Shown here in pieces: positions 51,921-59,718 of a stretch of 64,000 bases of DNA (position 1 is the stretch's first letter; every line of letters begins with the position of its first letter). The notes under the pieces were generated by a model. That model did no database searches. It saw only the letters and a program-made list of their open reading frames with translations, and was not told the DNA's origin. The position numbers were made by a program, and so were the translations under genes. Source of the DNA: Paraburkholderia metrosideri (lineage in GTDB: Bacteria > Pseudomonadota > Gammaproteobacteria > Burkholderiales > Burkholderiaceae); contig NZ_CAJHCP010000004.1 of assembly GCF_904848625.1 (NCBI RefSeq), positions 372,001-436,000 on the forward strand, given 5' to 3'.

Positions 51921-53855
51921 ATGCGTTGTCAGAAATGCGGATTGACCAATAGCCCGACTGCCCGGTTTTGCAAACAATGCGGCACGCCGATGCCACGCAG
52001 TGCCGAGGCTGCCGTCGCTTCGCAACCTGCCGCGCACGCGGAGGCTGTGGAAGCGGAAGTTGGTGGAGCGTTGGAGATGTCGGCTGCGGCGGCGGATCTG
52101 GCGGTCGGTATGGCTGCGCCTGCTGTTTCTGAGGCTCTCGTGGATACGCAGGCCGTGACGTCGGCGGCGACGGTATGTCCGCAATGCTCGACCGAACGGG
52201 TCGGCGGTAAGCGCTTTTGCCGGGCATGCCGGTTTGATTTTTCTACGCTGCCTGCGGCGGATCTGGAAAGCCCCGATGCGGATGCGGCGCGTGAGGCCGA
52301 GGTAAGCCGTGCGGCCGAAGCGCAAGCTATTGCGCAACGAGAAGCCGAAGCGCGTGCTGCCGAAAAAGCTGTAGAACAGAGCCGCGCTGCCGAAGCTCAG
52401 GCCGCTGCGCAACGAGAAGCCAGAGCGCGTGCCGCCGAACAGGCTGCAGAACAACGCCGCGCCGCCGAAGCTCAGGCCGCAGCGCAACGAGAAGCCGAAG
52501 CGCGTGCTGCCGAACAGGCTGCAGAACAACGCCGCGCCGCCGAAGCTCAGACCGCAGCGCAACGAGAAGCAGAAGCGCGTGCCGCCGAACAGGCTGCAGA
52601 ACACCGCCGCGCCGCCGAAGCTCAGGCCGCAGCGCAACGAGAAGCCGAAGCGCGTGCTGCTGCCGAACAGGCTGCAGAACAACGCCACGCCGCCGAAGCT
52701 CAGGCCGCAGCGCAACGAGAAGCCGAAGCGCGTGCTGCCGAACAGGCTGCAGAACAACGCCACGCCGCCGAAGCTCAAACCACCGCGCAACCCGAAGCCG
52801 AAGAACGTGCGGCCGCAGCACAAGCCACCGGCGCCGAACCGTGCCCGACCTGCTCGACGCCGCGCGCGAGCGGCAAACGTTTCTGCCGCACATGCCGCTT
52901 CGATTTTGTCGAACGGATCGCGCATAACGAGCCGCCTACGGTCATCAGCGAAGACCCGAGCACTCCGGTTCCAACTATCGATCACCTCGACCATAAGATC
53001 GAAGAGACGGAAGCCGCGTCGCCCGCAGAGAAGCCTGTATTCACACCGCCGCCTTCCGGTTCCGACGCGCGACCAACGCCGCCCACTGGCCAGCTCAACC
53101 AGCCAGGCTCGGACGCGGGCAACGCACCCACGCAACCCCGCGTCGAAACCGATACCGCCCTCCCCGCCAATCGCAACAGAACGCTCCTGATCGGCTCGAT
53201 CGCCGTGGTGGTGCTTGGCATTGCCGTGGGTGCGGGTCTCTACCTTCGCTCGCAACACGCGAAGCCCACGGGCGATCAACCGCAGGAAGCCAGCACGCCT
53301 GCCGCAGCGGCGGCCGCACCGGCCTCGGACATCGCGTCCGCCGCCACGCCTGCGGATGCGCAGCAGCCCGTCGCGGCGTCACAGCCCGATGCGCAACCGG
53401 CTATGCAGCCGGCAGCAAGCGGACCCGCGAACGTTGTCGACTCCAGCGCGCCGGCAACACCGGCAACACCGGCAAGCCAGGCCGACCTTCCCGCCGCGCC
53501 GCACCCAGTCGAGCCCTCGACGGCCAACAACGCACCTGCTCCCGAGCCCGCACCCGAAGCCCCGCCCGCCGCACCGCAACCTGAAGCGGCAACCACCCCG
53601 CCGGTGCATCCGAAGCCGCGCAAACCCGCCGCACCGCCAGCCGACGCTAGCGAGCAGAACCCGACGATCCGCGCCGCGATCAACGGCAGTCTCGCCGACG
53701 GCACCCGCTGCTTCGGCAACAAGAAGTACGACTGCGCGATCTCGAATGCCGACGCCGTGCTGCGCCTCGATCCGCGTAACAGTCAGGCGCTGTCGCTGCG
53801 CAACCGCGCGAAATCCGCACAGGACAATGCGTTGAACAGTCTGTCGATCCAATGA
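51921..53855 (+). CDS. Triple-zinc-ribbon, coiled-coil membrane protein
   Basis: The 644-residue product has zinc ribbons at C3-C20, C86-C103 and C308-C325, all CxxC-x10-CxxC. Between the second and third lies a long predicted coiled coil built from six to seven repeats of about 25 residues (AEAQAAAQREAEARAAEQAA type). A membrane helix (421-442, LLIGSIAVVVLGIAVGAGLYL) follows. A Pro/Ala-rich outer spacer of about 140 residues leads to a TPR-like end (CFGNKKYDCAISNADAVLRL). The layout recalls TolA/TonB-type spacers, with the zinc ribbons inside and the TPR outside. The ATG at 51921 is fixed by the first ribbon. The family is not recognised. Confidence 0.85.
   Translation: MRCQKCGLTNSPTARFCKQCGTPMPRSAEAAVASQPAAHAEAVEAEVGGALEMSAAAADLAVGMAAPAVSEALVDTQAVTSAATVCPQCSTERVGGKRFCRACRFDFSTLPAADLESPDADAAREAEVSRAAEAQAIAQREAEARAAEKAVEQSRAAEAQAAAQREARARAAEQAAEQRRAAEAQAAAQREAEARAAEQAAEQRRAAEAQTAAQREAEARAAEQAAEHRRAAEAQAAAQREAEARAAAEQAAEQRHAAEAQAAAQREAEARAAEQAAEQRHAAEAQTTAQPEAEERAAAAQATGAEPCPTCSTPRASGKRFCRTCRFDFVERIAHNEPPTVISEDPSTPVPTIDHLDHKIEETEAASPAEKPVFTPPPSGSDARPTPPTGQLNQPGSDAGNAPTQPRVETDTALPANRNRTLLIGSIAVVVLGIAVGAGLYLRSQHAKPTGDQPQEASTPAAAAAAPASDIASAATPADAQQPVAASQPDAQPAMQPAASGPANVVDSSAPATPATPASQADLPAAPHPVEPSTANNAPAPEPAPEAPPAAPQPEAATTPPVHPKPRKPAAPPADASEQNPTIRAAINGSLADGTRCFGNKKYDCAISNADAVLRLDPRNSQALSLRNRAKSAQDNALNSLSIQ
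52308..52832. repeat. 75-bp tandem repeat inside the coiled-coil gene
   Basis: Units begin at 52308, 52383, 52458, 52533, 52608, 52686 and 52761. Most are 75 bases; the fifth is 78 because of one extra Ala codon. The middle units are nearly identical at the DNA level, which points to recent expansion or homogenisation. The last unit is partial and diverged. Confidence 0.9.
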
Positions 53856-53873
53856 TGCGGGGCGGAGTCAGTC

Positions 53874-55661
53874 ATGTCGTATGAGTTTAGTTCTGAAGGC
53901 GATCGCCTCAATCTGCCGAATCCGTTTCGTGTGGAGAACTGGTTTCGCTTTGCCGCAGCGCTGCTGCTATTCGCCGGTGGTCTGGCCGCGCTTCTGCTGA
54001 GCCGCCACAACCTGGCCGCGCATCACGGCGGCTGGGCGTTTCTGCCGCTCGCCATGGGGATCTTCCTGCTGGGCAGCGGCATCAACTATGCGCGAATGGG
54101 GATGATGCAGTTGCGCTTTTACTTCGGCCGCGGTCAGCCGCTCAGCCTCGCCGACGAAATCGCCGCCAGCAATCAGGACGGCGTCATGAACGGCGCGGCG
54201 AATCTGCAGGAGCGCATGCGTTCCGGCGCGCTGTGGTTCGAAGATCCGAAAGGCGCGCTCAACGGTTTGCTGTATTCGCTGATTCCGGCGTTGATCTATG
54301 CACCGGTGCCGATCCGTCGACTGGCGCAGTCGCAATTCGAATCGGGACTCGCGCTGACCGCTACGTTGCTGAGTTTCCTGATCGCCACGATCGGCTTCGA
54401 CAACAGTTCGGATCGCACATGGGTCGCGCTGCTGTTCTTCGGCTTTACGTTCTTCCTGCTGCTCAAGCCAATCGAACACGGCGGTCAAAACACCACACCG
54501 CTCGGTCCGGCTGGCCTGATCGGCCTGCTGCTCGTAGCAGTATTCGCGCCGATCGTGGTGCCGCTATTGTCAGCGCATCTGCCGGACCTGAGCTGGCTGC
54601 CGTTGACGACGCAAACCTTCGCGCTGCTGATCTGCGCCGCCGTCGCCGTTCTGCTGTTCTTTGTCGCGTTGATCCGTCAAACCGTCGTGCCGCCGAAAAC
54701 CAGCATGGGCAGTGAGCTCGCCACGGTGTCGTTAAACGGTCAACCCAAGCAACTGCTCGACGAACTCGAGCGGCACATGCAGCGGCGCTGGGTCGAGCAG
54801 ATTCCAAACCGCCGTTATGCGCGCCAGACGCCCAACGTGGCCGGACAATCCGGGCAATTCAGCGGTCAGCTATTCGAGGAGACCCAGCCGTTGCCGCGTG
54901 ACGACATGCGCCGCGTCGATCTGCAACGCGCGTTCACCGAGCCGCGCTACTGCTGGCTGGTCAGCCTCAACGCCTTCGGTGTGGGCCTGGTCGCTATCGC
55001 CGTGATCTGCCTCCTTTGGTTTGCCGCCGCCTTTTCGTCGTCGTTCGATGGCACGCGTTCCGACGCATTGGGCTGGGCCACCTTTGGCAGCGCCATGCTC
55101 GCGGTGGGTGCGTTCTGCCTGCGTGTCGGCCACATGCTGTGGGCCCGCTTCGACTTCCTGTCCAAACTCGTCTGGGTGCAATTCGACGGTAATTTCCAGC
55201 GTTCGCGAATGAACGTTGGCGCGCAGTTCACCGACCGCGTGCGCACCGAAAGCGATGTGATCGCCGTGCACGACATGTCGGTACGCATCTGGGTCGCGGA
55301 GATCGATTCGGTGACCTTCGGGCGCGACCATCGACGCATGATCGTCGGCATGCGCGGCCTTCCCGATGAAGCACGCGAGTTGCGCCAGATTCTCGAGCAG
55401 TGCGCGCAGCAGCAGACCGTAGTAGTCGCGCCGACCTCGCAACGCGACATCGAGAAAATCGCCGTTGCCGGTGCGCTGAACAAGCTCGGCGATACCGCCG
55501 GGTCAGACCTGCTGCCGGAGAAATTACGCGACGCGCTGAGCGGCGTTTCGCCAACCGCGCGCGGTGCGTCTCGCGCTAGCACACACACCTGCACCGGTTG
55601 CGGTGAAACCCTCGAAGCGGATTCACGCTTTTGCGACAACTGCGGCGCGGCGGTGAGCTAG
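53874..55661 (+). CDS. Large membrane protein with C-terminal zinc ribbon
   Basis: The 595-residue product has paired membrane helices near the N-terminus (RFAAALLLFAGGLAALLLS, GWAFLPLAMGIFLLGSGI), a group of helices at 130-270, and two more near 365-415. A cytoplasmic domain (LVWVQFDGNFQRSRMNVGAQ, GRDHRRMIVGMRGLPDEAREL) leads to a zinc ribbon at the end (C573, C576, C587, C590). No family is recognised. It starts 18 bases after the coiled-coil gene. The ribbon has the same spacing as those in the three preceding genes. Confidence 0.85.
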   Translation: MSYEFSSEGDRLNLPNPFRVENWFRFAAALLLFAGGLAALLLSRHNLAAHHGGWAFLPLAMGIFLLGSGINYARMGMMQLRFYFGRGQPLSLADEIAASNQDGVMNGAANLQERMRSGALWFEDPKGALNGLLYSLIPALIYAPVPIRRLAQSQFESGLALTATLLSFLIATIGFDNSSDRTWVALLFFGFTFFLLLKPIEHGGQNTTPLGPAGLIGLLLVAVFAPIVVPLLSAHLPDLSWLPLTTQTFALLICAAVAVLLFFVALIRQTVVPPKTSMGSELATVSLNGQPKQLLDELERHMQRRWVEQIPNRRYARQTPNVAGQSGQFSGQLFEETQPLPRDDMRRVDLQRAFTEPRYCWLVSLNAFGVGLVAIAVICLLWFAAAFSSSFDGTRSDALGWATFGSAMLAVGAFCLRVGHMLWARFDFLSKLVWVQFDGNFQRSRMNVGAQFTDRVRTESDVIAVHDMSVRIWVAEIDSVTFGRDHRRMIVGMRGLPDEARELRQILEQCAQQQTVVVAPTSQRDIEKIAVAGALNKLGDTAGSDLLPEKLRDALSGVSPTARGASRASTHTCTGCGETLEADSRFCDNCGAAVS

Positions 55662-55721
55662 CGGTGGCTCGTCACCGTTGCCCCGCACCGACCGCGCGAC
55701 CATAACGATCAAGAGGAAGCC

Positions 55722-56423
55722 ATGCAAGTCACCCAGATTTCAAAGCGCCTGATTGCCGGCGCTACGCTCACTGCGTTGATGGCCGGTTGCGCCACCAACG
55801 GCGGTCCGTCGCCGCTCGCGAACATTTCGTGCAACCCGGCGATCGCCGCGGTGGCAGGCGGCGTGCTCGGCGCGGTCGTCACCGGCGGCAACAAGGTCGC
55901 GGGCGCGGCGATCGGCGCGGGCGTCGCCGCGCTGATCTGCGCGGCTGTCGACTATGAGGCGAAGCAGATCAAAACCGCGCAGCAAGCGCAGGCCGACTAC
56001 AAGGCCGAACACCATGGCCGCTTGCCGGAACAGGCGTCGGTGGTGAAATACACCACGTCGTTCACACCGTCGTCGATTTCCGCGGGCGACAAGGCCACGC
56101 TCAATTCCTATATCGAGGTTGTCAAAGGCAAGCAGGACGCCGCCGATCCTTTGATCGAGGAAGAAGCAACCATCTACAAGCCGGACGGCACCGTCGCCAA
56201 GTCGGTTCGCAAACCCGTCGCGAAGACTGCGTCCGCTGGCGCGTTCTCCAGCAGCTTCACGATCCCGATGCCGCAAGGTGTGCCGCAAGGTGCGTATCCG
56301 GTGAAGTCGACGCTGTATGTGAACGGCACGCAGGTCGCCGAGCGCAAGGTCGCGTTGCAGGTGGTGGCGAGCGTGTCGGGTGGCACGACGTACGCGATGG
56401 TGGATGCGTCAGTGAATCGATAA
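55722..56423 (+). CDS. Glycine-zipper lipoprotein
   Basis: The 233-residue product has a lipoprotein signal with LMAGC and a hydrophobic glycine-zipper region (AVAGGVLGAVVTGGNKVAGA and AIGAGVAALICAAV, about 45-75) of the type that inserts in membranes. A beta-rich outer domain follows (SVVKYTTSFTPSSISAGDKA, GAYPVKSTLYVNGTQVAERK). The last part resembles an immunoglobulin-like domain. It is about 60 bases after the previous gene and has an AGAGGAAG ribosome site. Confidence 0.8.
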   Translation: MQVTQISKRLIAGATLTALMAGCATNGGPSPLANISCNPAIAAVAGGVLGAVVTGGNKVAGAAIGAGVAALICAAVDYEAKQIKTAQQAQADYKAEHHGRLPEQASVVKYTTSFTPSSISAGDKATLNSYIEVVKGKQDAADPLIEEEATIYKPDGTVAKSVRKPVAKTASAGAFSSSFTIPMPQGVPQGAYPVKSTLYVNGTQVAERKVALQVVASVSGGTTYAMVDASVNR

Positions 56424-56456
56424 CCCTCTTTCCATTCCTCAAACAAAGACCAGACC

Positions 56457-56639
56457 ATGTATAAATTCATCACGATCGAAGGTTCTTGCGGCAAACCCTA
56501 CGACACCGCTTCATGCGAACGCCATGCCAACCGTATGGCCCAGGAAGGTTACTGGCTCGTGCAGGTCTATCAATCGTCGACGGCAACGTGCGGTGGCTCG
56601 AAGAGCGTGCTCGTGATGGTGTTCCGCCGCAATGAGTGA
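56457..56639 (+). CDS. 60-residue conserved-looking protein
   Basis: The product (MYKFITIEGSCGKPYDTASC, then HANRMAQEGYWLVQVYQSS, then SVLVMVFRRNE) has the beta-alpha-beta pattern of DUF4177-like small domains, with three Cys. It overlaps the next gene by eight bases. Function unknown. Confidence 0.65.
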   Translation: MYKFITIEGSCGKPYDTASCERHANRMAQEGYWLVQVYQSSTATCGGSKSVLVMVFRRNE

Positions 56640-57279
56640 GTCCGGCGACAAGCGGCCGCCAGTCGACTTCGCGAACCTCGGCATGCCGATGCCGTCGTTC
56701 GCGCAGGTCCGGCAGCTTGCCGCTGGCTCGGGCATGCTGCGATGGGCGCATCATCCGCATTGCTCGCGCCACGATCATCATCTGCTGAGGCCGTTTGGCA
56801 GGCCCATATGCCTCGGCTGTGCGTGCGTGGCGATTGGCGTGCCGCTCGGCATCGCTGCCGCGTGTGCGATGCCGTGGCAATCGTGGACGATCTGGCAGTG
56901 GATTGCGTTGCATCTGATTCTGCTCGTGCCTACCGCTGTACAGCCGCTATTGCAGAAGAAAGCATTCAAGGTGTTCGCGCGCATTCTGCTTGGCGCGGTA
57001 AGCGGCAGCTATCTGATCAGCGGCCTGTTCAAGGTCGATTTCTTTGCACCGGTCTGGCTGTTCAAACTGGCGGTCATATTCGCTTTTGCGGCCATGCTGA
57101 AGATCCTGCTGACCTGGCGCAACCGACGCACCAGTGATCCATGCAGCAATTGTCCGCAGGGCATGTTCCCGACCTGCGAATGGAATCTGCCGCGGCTCCT
57201 CGCCGCGAATCCGTATGATTCGTTGCTGAGCCAGATCAGGATCAGCGATGTCTCGAAGCTGCAGGACCTCAACGGGTGA
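56632..57279 (+). CDS. DUF2085-like membrane protein
   Basis: The 215-residue product has a Cys/His motif (HHPHCSRHDHHLLRPFGRPICLGCACVAIG) resembling the DUF2085 pattern, in which a Cys-His pair and a CxRC-like pair flank the first helix. Three or four membrane helices follow (IALHLILLVPTAVQPLLQ, FKLAVIFAFAAMLKILL), and a second Cys cluster (DPCSNCPQGMFPTC) lies near the end. The motif may bind metal. It is the last gene of the plus-strand set, closed by a strong hairpin. Confidence 0.75.
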   Translation: MSESGDKRPPVDFANLGMPMPSFAQVRQLAAGSGMLRWAHHPHCSRHDHHLLRPFGRPICLGCACVAIGVPLGIAAACAMPWQSWTIWQWIALHLILLVPTAVQPLLQKKAFKVFARILLGAVSGSYLISGLFKVDFFAPVWLFKLAVIFAFAAMLKILLTWRNRRTSDPCSNCPQGMFPTCEWNLPRLLAANPYDSLLSQIRISDVSKLQDLNG

Positions 57280-57287
57280 AATGAACG

Positions 57288-57321
57288 AAGCGGCATGAAG
57301 CGCGAGTGCCTCATGCCGCTT
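57288..57321. terminator. Strong hairpin after the zinc-ribbon set
   Basis: AAGCGGCATGA (57288-57298) and TCATGCCGCTT (57311-57321) form an 11-bp perfect stem between two convergent genes, so it can end transcripts from both sides. Confidence 0.7.
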
Positions 57322-57386
57322 GCTATCTCATCGTCGTGGCGTGCGCTGATCAGCGCGCCATTGCACGCGCCTGCTTCCCTCTCGCG

Positions 57387-58223
57387 TTACAGATCGAACG
57401 ACGCAAAGACCTTGCCGCGTTTGTCCCACGCCGGCGCATCGTAAAGGTCGATATGCAGATGCGTCGCGGTCGCGAGCACGCGGTTGCCGTTCTGAATGCC
57501 ATCGACGTGAAAATAGACCAGTCCGCGCGCCGACAGTTTGTTGGCCGCGCGCAATTGCTCGATCTGCTTGGCGACCGCCTCATCCTGCACCGGCAACTGG
57601 CAAAGGTTATTGCCCGTCTTCGTCAGATCGAGTGCCACGTTCTGGCGATTCGTGTACACCATGTTCCAGCACTGGCCCGAACTCATCTGGAAGCTCTTCG
57701 TCGTGAAGTCATAGCCGCTCTGAAAGAAGAAATTCATGTTGAGCGAGGTGCCCGTCGGGTCGCCGAATGGCATTGCGTAATACGCCTGGTTTGCGTAACG
57801 CTGCAGGTTCGACTTGACCGGCGGCAGTTCAGTGGCCACCAGGTCGTGTTTCTTGAAGACGTCCGGTTCGTTGAAGTAACGCGGAGAAAACATGCCGAGC
57901 AGTTCGTCGTCGCCGGGTTGCGGGGTGGCGCGACTGACCGCCACATACGTCAACCACGTACCGCCATCTGATTGATCGACGGTCGTATAGTTGGCGACCG
58001 GTACGCCAGGATCGGCTTTCGGCTGCGCCGTTTCCGTGGCTTTCTGCGCATCGGCGAAAGCTTTGGCCGCGTCGCTATTTTTGCCGGACTTGACGTCGCT
58101 GGCGGGCGCAGTGGCGGGGGCCGAAGCTGCACTGCTGGTGCTGGGCGTGTCGGACTGGTGCTGTCCGCAGGCGGCAAGTGTGGCAACGGCGAGCAGGCAA
58201 AGGGCGGAGAGTTTGGCGTTCAT
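57387..58223 (-). CDS. Putative lipoprotein (possibly DUF4852-like)
   Basis: The 278-residue product has a lipoprotein signal (AKLSALCLLAVATLAAC) and a Ser/Ala/Thr-rich linker. A soluble domain follows, with LLGMFSPRYFNEPDVFKKHDL, YYAMPFGDPTGTSLNMNFFF and a final HLHIDLYDAPAWDKRG. I tentatively associate it with DUF4852-type proteins but would not insist. It is convergent with the zinc-ribbon set and not part of it. Confidence 0.7.
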   Translation of the reverse strand: MNAKLSALCLLAVATLAACGQHQSDTPSTSSAASAPATAPASDVKSGKNSDAAKAFADAQKATETAQPKADPGVPVANYTTVDQSDGGTWLTYVAVSRATPQPGDDELLGMFSPRYFNEPDVFKKHDLVATELPPVKSNLQRYANQAYYAMPFGDPTGTSLNMNFFFQSGYDFTTKSFQMSSGQCWNMVYTNRQNVALDLTKTGNNLCQLPVQDEAVAKQIEQLRAANKLSARGLVYFHVDGIQNGNRVLATATHLHIDLYDAPAWDKRGKVFASFDL

Positions 58224-58473
58224 CTGAGTGGTCCTGGAAGCAAGTGTTCAATACGATCGTCGAGAACAGATCGCGCGCGGCGTAGCGCCGTATTGAGGTA
58301 TTCGAGGAACTCGATGATTTGTTCGCCTTGAATTTCATTCCGGCAGGCGATCCCACACGCCACGCGATATGTTCGACAGCACGACAAGGTGAATGCCGAA
58401 CGCCCATCATTACAAACTACTTTCGGCAATTCCTTCCCAGTGGCGACTGCTCGTTCCAATACGACGCAAAACC

Positions 58474-58487
58474 TTGATATCGGTCAA
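58474..58487. promoter_or_regulatory. FNR-like box 1
   Basis: TTGATATCGGTCAA differs from the FNR/ANR consensus TTGAT-N4-ATCAA at one position. Confidence 0.5.
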
Positions 58488-58560
58488 TAAATGGCGTCGC
58501 CACGGTCACGGTCCGGCCCGTTGCTGAGGCTATGATCCAGTGGTCAGGTCGCGCAGAGTG

Positions 58561-58574
58561 TTGATCCCGATCAG
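58561..58574. promoter_or_regulatory. FNR-like box 2
   Basis: TTGATCCCGATCAG differs from TTGAT-N4-ATCAA at one position. It lies about 240 bases before the fnr start. Confidence 0.5.
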
Positions 58575-58815
58575 AATCCGCCCAGATTCGTTGAACGTCC
58601 GCCAATCATCCGCTTCGCCGTATGAGCAGCGGATGTTGCGGATAAGTGACAGCACAATCGAACCGCCCGACGATGAGATGCACCGCAGTCCGTTACCCAG
58701 AAGCCAGCCACGGCGTGACATCAGATGCCTGTCGATCGAGCGCGTCACTTTGTCAGCACGGGCAGGCGTTACGGGTGGGACAATCCGTCAATACTCAGGC
58801 ACTCGCCCGCAGACC

Positions 58816-59610
58816 ATGCTTACCTCTTACGCTGATACCCGCTCCGCCGGCACCGATGAATCCGCCGCCAGCCCATTGCCGGCGCGCGGCGTTCGCAAGA
58901 CGGCACCCGCGCGGGCGGCCACGCGCACCGCCGCCCGCTGCTCAAGCTGTTCGATGCGGCAACTCTGCATGCCGCAAGGCCTGTCACAGGACGAACTGTC
59001 GAAACTCGAAGTGCTGATCTGTTCGGCGCGTTCCGTGCAACGTGGCGAGGCGCTGTACCGCAGCGGCGACCACTTCGACAGCATTTATGCCGTGCGTTCC
59101 GGCTCGCTGAAAACCGTCATGGCCCATCGTGACGGTCGCGAACAGGTGACAGGACTGCGCCTCGCCGGCGAAGCGCTCGGGCTCGACGGCATTAGCGAGG
59201 ACGTCCATGCCTGCAGCGCCGTGGCCCTCGAAGACAGCACCGTTTGCATCGTCCCGTATAGCGCGCTCAAACTGCTGTGCCGCGAAATCAGCTCGATGCA
59301 GGATCGTCTGCATAAGCTGCTGGGCGAGCAGATCGTCCGTGAAGCCGCGCAGATGATGGTGCTCGGCTCGCTGTCCGCCGACGAACGGGTTGCCGCGTTC
59401 CTGCTGGACGTGTCCACGAGAAATGCGCAGCGCGGCTATTCATCGGCGGAATTCAACTTGCGCATGACGCGCGAAGATATGGGCAGCTACCTTGGCATGA
59501 CGCTTGAAACTGTCAGCCGCACCCTGTCAAGATTTCAAAAGCGCGGCCTGATCGACACGCAGGGCAAACATATCCGGATCGTCGATCTGGAGGGCCTGCG
59601 CCAAGTCTGA
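58816..59610 (+). CDS. fnr: FNR-type oxygen-sensing transcription factor
   Basis: The 264-residue protein has the oxygen-labile iron-sulfur cluster ligands C42, C45 and C51 (CSSCSMRQLC) and the fourth, C133 (VHACSAVALEDS), spaced as in E. coli FNR. A cyclic-nucleotide-binding-like sensor fold is followed by the CRP/FNR HTH with the FNR recognition-helix pattern ETVSRTLSRFQKRG. An N-terminal extension of about 20-25 residues precedes the cluster motif. The start at 58816 is preferred to the long upstream frame. Two FNR-like boxes upstream suggest self-control. Confidence 0.95.
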   Translation: MLTSYADTRSAGTDESAASPLPARGVRKTAPARAATRTAARCSSCSMRQLCMPQGLSQDELSKLEVLICSARSVQRGEALYRSGDHFDSIYAVRSGSLKTVMAHRDGREQVTGLRLAGEALGLDGISEDVHACSAVALEDSTVCIVPYSALKLLCREISSMQDRLHKLLGEQIVREAAQMMVLGSLSADERVAAFLLDVSTRNAQRGYSSAEFNLRMTREDMGSYLGMTLETVSRTLSRFQKRGLIDTQGKHIRIVDLEGLRQV

Positions 59611-59718
59611 GCCGCCCCCGGCGCGTCCGCTCGCGCCTTTTCGGGCGCGTTCGTCTTGGCATGGCTCCTGCGAGCGGGTACAGTCTTTAGTCCGTCCCCC
59701 GCAAGGAGACCTGGCGAA

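Larger units (their letters stand above)
58224..58815. other. Control region before fnr
   Basis: 592 bases with no confident gene. It includes two FNR-like boxes (58474-58487 and 58561-58574) between the divergent lipoprotein and fnr genes. Confidence 0.5.

Noticed and set aside
52308-52832. CRISPR array
   Set aside because: Repeats are coding, contiguous and in frame, without spacers.
51900-53279. A 459-codon minus-strand frame with 25-residue Phe/Gly/Leu repeats
   Set aside because: It is the complement of the 75-bp repeat in the zinc-ribbon coiled-coil gene. The periodicity is inherited from that repeat, and the plus frame has zinc ribbons and a membrane helix.
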